Source: Thiomonas sp. (lineage in GTDB: Bacteria > Pseudomonadota > Gammaproteobacteria > Burkholderiales > Burkholderiaceae). Taken from it: a stretch of DNA of 5,082 nt. Numbering within the stretch: the first letter of the stretch is position 1; each line of letters begins with the position of its first letter. Below, piece by piece: positions 1 to 5,082 of this stretch. The notes below the pieces were generated by a model. It was not told where the DNA came from and searched no databases. It saw nothing but the letters and a program-made list of their open reading frames with translations. Location: contig DAIAZB010000561.1 in the NCBI GenBank assembly GCA_027443745.1, positions 1-5,082 on the forward strand, in the 5' to 3' direction. Position numbers and translations under genes: made by a program.

Positions 1-157
1 GATGCAGTTCCAAGGCGCGATGGGCCTGCGAGCGGTGCAGGAACACCGTGACGGCGACGATGGTGATGTGCGTCACCGCCAGGGTGTAGAGCGCGAGTTG
101 CCAAGCGCTTGCGTGCAGCAAGCCGTGGCCCGCCCAATCCAGCACATGATTCAACAT
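1..157 (-). CDS. Fatty acid (acyl-CoA/acyl-lipid delta-9 type) desaturase, N-terminal fragment
   Basis: Only the first 52 codons are present; the gene runs off the left edge. The N-terminus (MLNHVLDWAGHGLLHASAWQ) is followed by a hydrophobic stretch, roughly residues 20-40, and then by FLHRSQAHRALELH. In it, H41-R-S-Q-A-H46 is the HxxxxH first histidine box of membrane-bound di-iron fatty acid desaturases. Known for the family: three His boxes bind two irons and the enzyme inserts a cis double bond into saturated acyl chains, using electrons from a redox partner, in the inner membrane. The other two boxes lie outside the window, so regiospecificity and substrate form cannot be judged. The start at 157 places the His box where I recall it in betaproteobacterial homologues (about residue 40). 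The Shine-Dalgarno is weak: a GGA lies 11 bases upstream of the ATG. The gene has its own 244-base upstream spacer and is probably a separate transcription unit. Confidence 0.85.
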   Translation of the reverse strand, partial: MLNHVLDWAGHGLLHASAWQLALYTLAVTHITIVAVTVFLHRSQAHRALELH

Positions 158-185
158 GGTTTTTGCATTCCGTAAAACATTGATG

Positions 186-215
186 ATGTTGGCCGACCAG
201 CATGTTGGCACCAAC
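186..215 (-). repeat. Direct repeats and imperfect palindrome upstream of the desaturase
   Basis: On the plus strand ATGTTGGC occurs at 186-193 and again at 202-209, sixteen bases apart. The second copy is part of a 12-base inverted repeat, GTTGGCACCAAC at 204-215 (GTTGG, two-base centre, CCAAC). The cluster lies 29 to 58 bases upstream of the desaturase start. Repeated half-sites at this position are typical of a regulator binding site, and desaturase genes are often controlled by lipid-sensing repressors. The motif does not match an operator I recognise, so a regulatory role is inference. The repeats themselves are directly visible. Confidence 0.35.
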
Positions 216-247
216 TCCGCGGCCCGGGTTGACATGCCGATTTGTCT

Positions 248-253
248 ATTTTA
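248..253 (-). promoter_or_regulatory. Candidate -10 box for the desaturase
   Basis: On the minus strand the spacer contains TAAAAT (5 of 6 to TATAAT) within the only AT-rich patch of the region, about 90 bases before the desaturase ATG. No convincing -35 box sits 16-18 bases upstream. If it is used, the 186-215 repeat cluster would lie in the 5' leader, downstream of the transcription start. This is a weak prediction. Confidence 0.2.
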
Positions 254-359
254 GAGAGCCGCACGAGTCCGCCTGGAACAGAAACCTTGCGACCGCCAAG
301 GAACTGCGAAGCCCTCCCCTCTCCTCGACCAGGGCCTGCCTGCCGCCACCCTGGCCATG

Positions 360-388
360 GGCGGCCATCCCGCCGCCGGCTTGCCGGC
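360..388 (-). repeat. Two overlapping GC-rich hairpins after the methyltransferase stop
   Basis: Two inverted repeats share bases 375-377. One is GCCGG-CTTG-CCGGC at 375-388 (5-bp stem, 4-base loop). The other is GGCGGC-CATCCC-GCCGCC at 360-377 (6-bp stem, 6-base loop). They begin 13 bases beyond the methyltransferase stop in its direction of transcription. Neither is followed by a T-run on the minus strand, so this is not a canonical intrinsic terminator. It may stabilise the mRNA 3' end or help a Rho-dependent stop. In such GC-rich DNA chance pairing is also possible. Confidence 0.3.
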
Positions 389-401
389 ACGCACGACCGC
401 T

Positions 402-1667
402 TCACGACCGCTGCATCACTGCAGCGAAAAATCCATCGGTGCCATGGCGATCGGGGAACAGTTCCAGCATGGCCTGCCCCGGCTGGGACTCGAAACCCAC
501 CTGCTGCTGCGCCAGGGTTTCGGCGGCGTCGTGCAGGGCGAAGTCGGCCCGTTCGCGCAAAAAACTCTCGACGACCAGACGGTTCTCGGCCAGCAGCAGG
601 CTGCAGGTGGCATAGACCAGGCGGCCACCGGGTTTGAGCAGGGTGGCGGCTGACTTCAGGATCGAAGCCTGCTGGGCTGCGAGCTTGAGTACGTCGGCTT
701 CGCCCAGGCGCCACTTCAGGTCGGGATTGCGGCGCAGGGTGCCGGTTCCTGTGCACGGCGCATCGACAAGCACACGGTCGAGCTTGCCCGCGAGCCGCTG
801 GATGCGGTCGTCGCGCTCGTGGGCGATGACCACCGGATAGACGTTGGACAGGCCGCTGCGGGCCAAGCGCGGGCGCAGCTTGTCTAGACGGTGCTCGGCC
901 ACGTCGAAAGCATAGAGACGGCCGGTGTTGCGCATCATCGCCCCCAGCGCCAGGGTCTTGCCACCGGCACCAGCACAGAAGTCGGCAACCATTTCGCCGC
1001 GCCGTGGCGCCAGCAGCAAGGCGAGCAACTGGCTGCCTTCATCCTGCACCTCGATGGCGCCTTCGCTGAACAATGCCGAGCGATTGAGCGCCGGTTTGCC
1101 CCGCACGCGCAACCCCCAGGGCGAATAACGCATGGGCTCGGCGGCGATGCCCAGGCTGCGCAGCTCGCCAGCGGCGGCTTCGCGCGTGGTCTTGAGCAGG
1201 TTCACGCGCAGGTCCAGCGGCGCCGCCTGCAGCAGGCTTTGCGCCAGCGACTGGAACGCGGCAGCGTTCATGTCGTCGCGCTCCAGCAGCGCCTGCGCCA
1301 TCCAGTCGGGCTGGCTGTAGCGCACCGCGGCCGGCAGTGTGGAGAGGTCGAACTGCAGGATCTGCTCGCGCCAGGCCAGCAACTCCGGGGCAAAGGCTTC
1401 GTCCAGCGGGCCATGCGCATCACCCTGCCAGCCCAGCGCCAGCAAGTGCAGGTCTTGCGCACCCTTGGCGCCTTGGGACAGTTGGCGATACAGCCGCAGA
1501 TGGCGCACGATCTGGTAGATGCTCTCCGCCAGCACATGCCGATCGCGCTGGCCAAGTCGGGGATGGGCATGAAAGTAGCGCGAGAGGACGACGTCGGTCG
1601 GCAAATCGAAACGCAACACGGCGCGCAGCAATTCGCGCGCCGTGCCGACGAGGGCGCGCGACTTCAT
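402..1667 (-). CDS. RsmB/NOP-family SAM-dependent RNA cytosine-C5 methyltransferase
   Basis: This 421-residue protein is close to the length of E. coli RsmB (429). Residues 1-145 form a helical N-terminal region resembling the NusB-like RNA-binding domain (LGQRDRHVLAESIYQIVRHLRLY around 38-60). The catalytic Rossmann domain follows: VQDEGSQLLAL near 207-217, SAM motif I DFCAGAGGKTLAL at 229-241, motif IV DAPCTGTG at 302-309 with Cys305, and motif VI ATCS at 353-356 with Cys355. In this family the TCS cysteine is the nucleophile attacking C6 of cytosine, and the PC cysteine releases the product. The 50-residue spacing between them equals that of E. coli RsmB (325/375 from memory). The C-terminal HGTDGFFAAVMQR is also typical. 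The product is cytoplasmic. Known RsmB makes m5C967 in 16S rRNA, but many betaproteobacteria carry a second family member beside purN, so the target here is uncertain. The start at 1667 is chosen because its ATG overlaps the purN stop as ATGA; the open frame continues upstream to 1910, but that part lies inside purN. Confidence 0.9.
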   Translation of the reverse strand: MKSRALVGTARELLRAVLRFDLPTDVVLSRYFHAHPRLGQRDRHVLAESIYQIVRHLRLYRQLSQGAKGAQDLHLLALGWQGDAHGPLDEAFAPELLAWREQILQFDLSTLPAAVRYSQPDWMAQALLERDDMNAAAFQSLAQSLLQAAPLDLRVNLLKTTREAAAGELRSLGIAAEPMRYSPWGLRVRGKPALNRSALFSEGAIEVQDEGSQLLALLLAPRRGEMVADFCAGAGGKTLALGAMMRNTGRLYAFDVAEHRLDKLRPRLARSGLSNVYPVVIAHERDDRIQRLAGKLDRVLVDAPCTGTGTLRRNPDLKWRLGEADVLKLAAQQASILKSAATLLKPGGRLVYATCSLLLAENRLVVESFLRERADFALHDAAETLAQQQVGFESQPGQAMLELFPDRHGTDGFFAAVMQRS

Positions 1668-2314
1668 GGCGCGCTCCGCCCCGACGGCACGCAACTTGCC
1701 GGCAGCGTGCGCACCCACGAGCCATCGACCTGCAGCCGCCCCTCCAGCAACGCGCGCACGGCTGCGGGGTAGATGCGGTGCTCCTGCTCCAGCACGCGCG
1801 CGGCCAGTGTTTCCTCGGTGTCGTGATCCTGCACCGGCACGGCGGCCTGCGCGACGATGGGCCCATGGTCCACGTCCGCAGTGACCAGATGCACCGTGGC
1901 GCCGTGCCACTTCACCCCGGCGTCGAGCGCGCGCCGATGCGTGCCCAGGCCGGCAAACGCCGGCAGCAGCGAAGGATGGATGTTGATCAGGCGTCCGGCA
2001 TAGCGGCGCACGAAGCCGGGTGTGAGCACGCGCATGAAACCGGCAAGGGCGACGACGGCGGGCGCGTGCAGGTCGATGCGCGCAGCGAGTTCGGCGTCGA
2101 ACGCCTCACGGCTTGACCACTGGCGATGATCGACCACATCGGTCGCGATGCCCTGCGCCTGGGCGAACGCGAGGCCGGCGGCATCGGGCCGGTTGCTGAT
2201 GACGGCCGCCACCCGCGCCGGCCAGGCCTCGGCCGCGCAGGCCCGCACGATGGCCTCCATATTCGTGCCGCGACCGGACATGAGGATGACGATGGAAGCG
2301 GGTACCGTTTGCAT
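1664..2314 (-). CDS. purN: Phosphoribosylglycinamide formyltransferase (GAR transformylase)
   Basis: This cytosolic enzyme transfers the formyl group of 10-formyltetrahydrofolate to glycinamide ribonucleotide, the third step of de novo purine synthesis. The 216-residue product is close to the usual size (E. coli 212). Visible landmarks are the phosphate-binding SGRGTN at 13-18 after the first beta strand, the folate/formyl region VVALAGFMRVLTPGF at 87-101, the catalytic NIHPSLLPAF at 111-120 (Asn111, His113), and DHGPIV at 149-154 (Asp149). These correspond to E. coli Asn106, His108 and Asp144 with identical spacing. GLGTHRR at 122-128 carries Gly where the family usually has His (GLHTH). The ATG at 2314 is preferred because it places the first strand as in other PurN proteins; a GTG at 2350 is possible but adds an unusual 12-residue extension. 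No clear Shine-Dalgarno precedes either start. The stop overlaps the downstream methyltransferase start by four bases. The protein ends in a proline/serine tail (CVPSGRSAP) with no recognised role. Confidence 0.95.
   Translation of the reverse strand: MQTVPASIVILMSGRGTNMEAIVRACAAEAWPARVAAVISNRPDAAGLAFAQAQGIATDVVDHRQWSSREAFDAELAARIDLHAPAVVALAGFMRVLTPGFVRRYAGRLINIHPSLLPAFAGLGTHRRALDAGVKWHGATVHLVTADVDHGPIVAQAAVPVQDHDTEETLAARVLEQEHRIYPAAVRALLEGRLQVDGSWVRTLPASCVPSGRSAP
1674..1677 (-). promoter_or_regulatory. Shine-Dalgarno deciding the methyltransferase start
   Basis: GGAG on the minus strand lies six bases before the ATG at 1667, inside the last codons of purN. It supports this start over upstream in-frame candidates and fits re-initiation or coupled translation from purN. 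Confidence 0.55.
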
Positions 2315-2370
2315 GGCCGGCAGTGTAGCCGTGGCTCTGCCCGCAACCACGCTGCTGGCGTCAGCCGGCC
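2315..2370 (-). repeat. Inverted repeat abutting the purN start codon
   Basis: In the 71-base gap between pilE and purN, GGCCGGC (plus 2315-2321) and its complement GCCGGCC (2364-2370) can pair across 42 bases. In mRNA sense a second pair, CGTGG with CCACG (12-base loop), nests inside. The right arm of the outer stem touches the purN ATG, and no Shine-Dalgarno is present there. The structure lacks a U-run, so it does not look like an intrinsic terminator. It could limit access to the purN start or be a chance pairing in GC-rich DNA. Confidence 0.3.
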
Positions 2371-2385
2371 TTCACTGCTCGGTCT

Positions 2386-2817
2386 TCACCAGCAGGTGCT
2401 CACCGGCAGACTGCCGCTGACGGCCTTCACCCCCAGGGCTGTGACCGAAAAATTACCGCAACCATCGCTCTGCTGGTCGCCCTGCGCCGTGGCGGTGGCC
2501 GTGAAAGTCGGCGGCGCGGCAGTGTTGTCCACCGTCACGCTGAGTTGGTAGAAGTTGGTCGTGGCGTCGGGCACGGCCGCCGGCAGGGCGCTGTAGCCGA
2601 GGTCCGACGCGGTGGCCGAGTAGGTGTTGTTGGTGGTATAGAAGCGCTCCTCGCGGCTGGCCAGATCCAGCACCGCCGTCTTGGCCGCGGTGCGGCGCGA
2701 CTTGCGCACCGAGTCCTGGTAGGCCGGCAGGGCGATGGCGCTCAGAATGGCGACCACCACCACCACGATCATGAGTTCGATGAGGGTGAAGCCTCTCGGG
2801 GTCTGACGGTGATTCAT
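2386..2817 (-). CDS. pilE: Type IV minor pilin, PilE-like
   Basis: This 143-residue prepilin has a 9-residue basic leader (MNHRQTPRG) cut by PilD after Gly9. The mature N-terminus is FTLIELMIVV, with the conserved Glu at mature position 5. The hydrophobic helix spans about residues 10-32 (TLIELMIVVVVVAILSAIALPAY), with Pro31 at the usual kink. The amphipathic alpha1 continuation (QDSVRKSRRTAAKTAVLDLASREERFYTTNNTY) and a short globular domain follow. Cys120 and Cys142 fit the C-terminal disulfide loop, in the setting DGCGNFSV...TCW typical of PilE-class minor pilins. Minor pilins form the assembly-priming and tip complex with PilY1 and span the inner membrane before assembly. The gene begins 12 bases after the pilY1 stop, the same order as in the Pseudomonas fimU-pilVWXY1Y2E cluster. 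The globular part may also resemble ComP-type DNA-uptake pilins, which I cannot separate by eye; a major pilin is less likely given the size and context. Confidence 0.9.
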   Translation of the reverse strand: MNHRQTPRGFTLIELMIVVVVVAILSAIALPAYQDSVRKSRRTAAKTAVLDLASREERFYTTNNTYSATASDLGYSALPAAVPDATTNFYQLSVTVDNTAAPPTFTATATAQGDQQSDGCGNFSVTALGVKAVSGSLPVSTCW

Positions 2818-2821
2818 CTTG

Positions 2822-2826
2822 CCTCC
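2822..2826 (-). promoter_or_regulatory. Shine-Dalgarno of pilE in the pilY1-pilE junction
   Basis: GGAGG on the minus strand lies four bases before the pilE ATG and fills most of the 12-base gap after the pilY1 TGA. It fixes the pilE start at 2817 and shows that the two genes share an mRNA. Confidence 0.7.
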
Positions 2827-2829
2827 GGA

Positions 2830-5082
2830 TCAGCGCAGCTCAATCCATGTCAGGCGCTGGCCGGTACCGTTGGGCGCCGGGTTGACCTGCTGCACATTGG
2901 GATTGCCGCTGTTGTCCTGGTTGATCATGTAAGGCTTGCCTTGATAGGTGACGAGGCTCGGGGAGCCTACCGCGTTCAGGTATGTACCACTGACGATCTG
3001 GCCGCCGATGGTGACGAAGTTCCCGATGCTGTCGGCGAAGAAGGAGTTGGGCAAGGCGCCGCCATTGAGCGGATTGATCGCCATGGTCCAGCCCCCGGGC
3101 GGCGCAGGCGCATAGCAGCTCAGTCCTTGCGAATTGGGCGAAGGAATGGTGCTGTTGACGATGAAGGTCCCGAACGCGAGCGTCGGGTTGTAGATGATGC
3201 TTTCACCGGAACTGGGCAAGTCGAGATAAAAGCCCAACTGGTTGTTGTTGCTGGGGCAGGACGATGAATTCTTCCAGCACACGGGGTTGGTGGTCAGGGT
3301 CCGGTATCCGGTTCCCGTGCCGGCAAACGCCTGGCCGGTGGTGTCATAAGCGCCCTGCACCGTTTGTTGCTGCATCACGCTGCGGTCCATGCTCTGGGTG
3401 CCGCTCAAGGATGCGTACTGTGCCTGGGACTGCGCATTCCAGCCATTCATGTCCCAGTCCCAGACGCCGTAGATGCTCTGCACGCCGGTGGGCGAATTGT
3501 TCGGCAGCTGGTCGGCGGTTTCAATATTCTTGCCCGTGCCGAACATGACCTCGACGCGAGGCTGCCCCACGCGTGAAGGCACCGAGAGCACCTGCACTTG
3601 CGTGGTGATGGGCTGGGCCGTGGACGACGCGTTCTTGGCGGAGAACAGCGGTTTTGCCGCCGTGTCGCCGAACTTCGAGACAGCCCATCCGCTTGAAGCT
3701 GCGCAGCCGGTGGTGGTCACGCCCGGGGGATTGCAGCCGCTCACATCGAATCGCCAGAGGTTACCGAACAGGTCGCCGGCGTACAGGTAATCAATCACGT
3801 GGTCGCCGTCCAGATCGGCCGAGGCGACATAGTTGATGCCGTTGGCACGATGCTGGCCGGTCGGGTCGGAGCTGGGGCCCGCGCCCGTATCCAACTCGTA
3901 AATGGCCCCGGTCTGGCCGCTCGGGTTGGTGCCCGAGGCGCCGTTCTTCACGGTGGCGATGAACACGGCGGCAGTCCCGGTGCTGCTGTTGTAGCCGTTG
4001 CCGAAAATCACCGCCCAGTCGCCGTTGTGCATGCGGCGAATGATGGGCGTGCCGTAGCTGTAGCCCAGGTCGTTCTTGCAGTTGGCATTGTTGGCACAGG
4101 TGAGGTTGCTCAGATTGAGTTCCTTCACCACGAGCGCCGACGCACTGCCCTGGCTGAAGTTGGCTGGATTCGTGATGTCGAGGGCATAGAGACCCTGCCC
4201 GCCCCCGCCCAGCCCACCCGCCAGCCAGGTGTGCCAGGCGCCGTTGTAATACAAATCGCCGGTACCGGGCGTGGCATCGACGAAATAGCGGTGCGTGTAA
4301 CCCGGGGCGGTGAAGTTGAAGTTGCTGTTGATCGGTGTGCCGGAGGGGTTGCTCGCAATCTGGCTGAGCACGGTGCTCGGCATGTAGGCGATCAACTCCT
4401 TGCCGTTATTCGTCGTGGTGTTGAACGTCCCCGTCGTGCTGTAGTTACCGGCAGCGAAGCCATGGACGAAGCCGTCGTTGCTGCCGGCGTAGACGACATG
4501 CTGGCGTGTCTTGTTGTTGGTTGTGTAGCTGCCGTAGCTGTTGGTCGATCCATTTTCTGGCGGCGTGAGCGAGGCATAGAGCGCATCACCCCAGGATGTC
4601 GGGTAGCTCAGACCCGGTGGCCCGACCCAGACCGGGCTGGAGCCGACGATATCGCCGAGCACGCTGGTGCGGGTGCGAAATGGGCCGCCCTGGCTTTGCT
4701 CCTTGCTACGGTCTCCACGCAGAAAATTCACCACGTCGGTGCCGGTGAGCGACGTTCCGCTCAACACCGGATCATTGTTCAGAGCCGCCTGCTGCGCACT
4801 GCTCAAGCTGCCGTAGGCGAAAGCAACGCCTTGGCTGCCGTTCCAGGTCAACATCGTGCGGCTGGTCGCGGTTTGTGCTCCTGACGACAGATAGCCCGCT
4901 GCCGGCGTCGGCGGCGAGAGGCAGGGAGACCCGGTCAGTTCGCATGCTGCATCCCAGTTGGGGGTCGAACTGGCGGCGAGCCTGTTGCTGCTGTTGGGTC
5001 CGAGCGGGTAGGCGAACAACTGCCCCCACCAGTTCGCCGGGTGGTACTGGCCGAGGTAGATCTGGGTGGAGGTTTGAACCAC
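2830..5082 (-). CDS. pilY1: PilY1/PilC-type pilus tip protein, C-terminal part
   Basis: The gene enters from the right edge; about 750 C-terminal residues are visible, and the GTG at the edge is simply an internal codon. Residue numbers below count from the edge. The linker FLRGDRSKEQSQGGPFRTRTS into LGDIVGSSPVWVG (120-153) is the hallmark entry into the PilY1/PilC beta-propeller. Blade motifs follow: VVYAGSNDGFVHGF (196-209), WLAGGLGGGGQGLYALDITNP (286-306), WAVIFGNGYNS (356-366) and YLYAGDLFGNLWRFDV (432-447). DLDGDHVID at 423-431 (Asp423, 425, 427, 431) matches the EF-hand-like calcium loop known from Pseudomonas PilY1. Nine cysteines include four close pairs (47/54, 329/335, 450/460, 602/609), suiting an exported protein; Cys656 has no close partner. 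Family role: a secreted or pilus-tip protein that supports pilus extension and twitching, adhesion and surface sensing with the minor pilins. Signal peptide and any von Willebrand A domain lie outside the window. The frame is open throughout, without a frameshift. Confidence 0.93.
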   Translation of the reverse strand: MVQTSTQIYLGQYHPANWWGQLFAYPLGPNSSNRLAASSTPNWDAACELTGSPCLSPPTPAAGYLSSGAQTATSRTMLTWNGSQGVAFAYGSLSSAQQAALNNDPVLSGTSLTGTDVVNFLRGDRSKEQSQGGPFRTRTSVLGDIVGSSPVWVGPPGLSYPTSWGDALYASLTPPENGSTNSYGSYTTNNKTRQHVVYAGSNDGFVHGFAAGNYSTTGTFNTTTNNGKELIAYMPSTVLSQIASNPSGTPINSNFNFTAPGYTHRYFVDATPGTGDLYYNGAWHTWLAGGLGGGGQGLYALDITNPANFSQGSASALVVKELNLSNLTCANNANCKNDLGYSYGTPIIRRMHNGDWAVIFGNGYNSSTGTAAVFIATVKNGASGTNPSGQTGAIYELDTGAGPSSDPTGQHRANGINYVASADLDGDHVIDYLYAGDLFGNLWRFDVSGCNPPGVTTTGCAASSGWAVSKFGDTAAKPLFSAKNASSTAQPITTQVQVLSVPSRVGQPRVEVMFGTGKNIETADQLPNNSPTGVQSIYGVWDWDMNGWNAQSQAQYASLSGTQSMDRSVMQQQTVQGAYDTTGQAFAGTGTGYRTLTTNPVCWKNSSSCPSNNNQLGFYLDLPSSGESIIYNPTLAFGTFIVNSTIPSPNSQGLSCYAPAPPGGWTMAINPLNGGALPNSFFADSIGNFVTIGGQIVSGTYLNAVGSPSLVTYQGKPYMINQDNSGNPNVQQVNPAPNGTGQRLTWIELR
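4193..4219 (-). other. G-tract cluster (potential G-quadruplex) inside pilY1
   Basis: On the minus, mRNA-sense strand six runs of three to five G follow each other with one- or two-base loops (runs at plus 4217-4219, 4213-4215, 4208-4210, 4202-4206, 4198-4200 and 4193-4195). Four runs suffice for the usual G-quadruplex pattern. The bases encode the glycine-rich loop around residues 289-297 of the visible PilY1. The pattern is certain; folding is inference. Confidence 0.6.

Noticed and set aside
151..180. Nine-codon upstream frame (MFYGMQKPC) overlapping the desaturase start
   Set aside because: It has no Shine-Dalgarno and no regulatory codon pattern. A short frame like this arises easily by chance, although its overlap with the ATG is noted.
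229..234. Perfect TTGACA on the plus strand
   Set aside because: There is no good -10 box at 16-18 bases (only TAGAGA) and no plus-strand gene downstream for it to serve.
891..1772. Plus-strand open frame (293 codons) opposite the methyltransferase and purN end
   Set aside because: It runs across two real genes on the opposite strand, has no motif, and has an Arg/Gln/Ala-rich composition typical of a shadow frame.
1668..1910. N-terminal extension of the methyltransferase to an upstream in-frame start at 1910
   Set aside because: The extra 81 residues are Arg/Gly/Ala-rich and out of frame within purN. The ATG at 1667 has a Shine-Dalgarno and gives the family length.
2315..2350. Alternative GTG start of purN at 2350
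   Set aside because: It adds 12 residues (MVAGRATATLPA) before the first beta strand, which PurN proteins do not usually have, and has no better ribosome site. It is not fully excluded.
2545..3267. Plus-strand open frame spanning pilE and the pilY1 end
   Set aside because: It is antisense to both pilus genes and to their junction, with no family signature or ribosome site.
3799..4884. Long plus-strand open frame (361 codons) opposite pilY1
   Set aside because: It lies wholly antisense to a gene with strong family motifs. Its translation is Ala/Val/Gly/Arg-rich without a recognisable domain, as expected for the antisense of GC-rich coding DNA.
5080..5082. GTG at the right edge as the start of pilY1
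   Set aside because: PilY1 proteins have a signal peptide and a long N-terminal region. The visible part begins mid-protein, so the GTG is an internal valine codon.

Overview
The window reads as an ordinary chromosomal stretch of a high-GC betaproteobacterium, most likely of the order Burkholderiales. This is inferred from the GC-rich codon use, from PilY1 and PilE homologues of the betaproteobacterial/pseudomonad type, and from a purN, RsmB/NOP-type methyltransferase, acyl desaturase neighbourhood that I recall from that order. All five genes lie on the minus strand, so transcription runs from high to low coordinates. No mobile element, CRISPR array, tRNA or rRNA was seen.

From right to left, the first block (5082 to 2386) is the tail of a type IV pilus assembly cluster. 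A 5'-truncated pilY1 encodes the extracellular or tip-associated beta-propeller protein with a calcium-binding loop. Twelve bases after its stop comes pilE, a small minor pilin with a canonical prepilin leader. The earlier genes of such clusters (fimT/fimU, pilV, pilW, pilX) would lie beyond the right edge.

The second block (2314 to 402) is a housekeeping pair: purN (glycinamide ribonucleotide formyltransferase, de novo purine synthesis) and an RsmB/NOP-family RNA m5C methyltransferase. They overlap by four bases (ATGA) and are almost certainly co-translated. Only 71 bases separate pilE from purN. This gap has no recognisable intrinsic terminator or promoter, but it holds an inverted repeat that ends exactly at the purN start codon.

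The third block (401 to 1) is a 244-base spacer and then the first 52 codons of a membrane fatty acid desaturase with its first histidine box. The spacer holds GC-rich hairpins just after the methyltransferase stop, an AT-rich candidate -10 box, and a small cluster of repeated GCCAACAT / GTTGG-N2-CCAAC motifs just upstream of the desaturase.

I did not find an undescribed system. The points most worth a second look are a dense G-tract run on the coding strand of pilY1 within its conserved glycine loop, a His-to-Gly change at an active-site-proximal position of PurN, the unclear RNA target of the methyltransferase, and the repeat cluster ahead of the desaturase.
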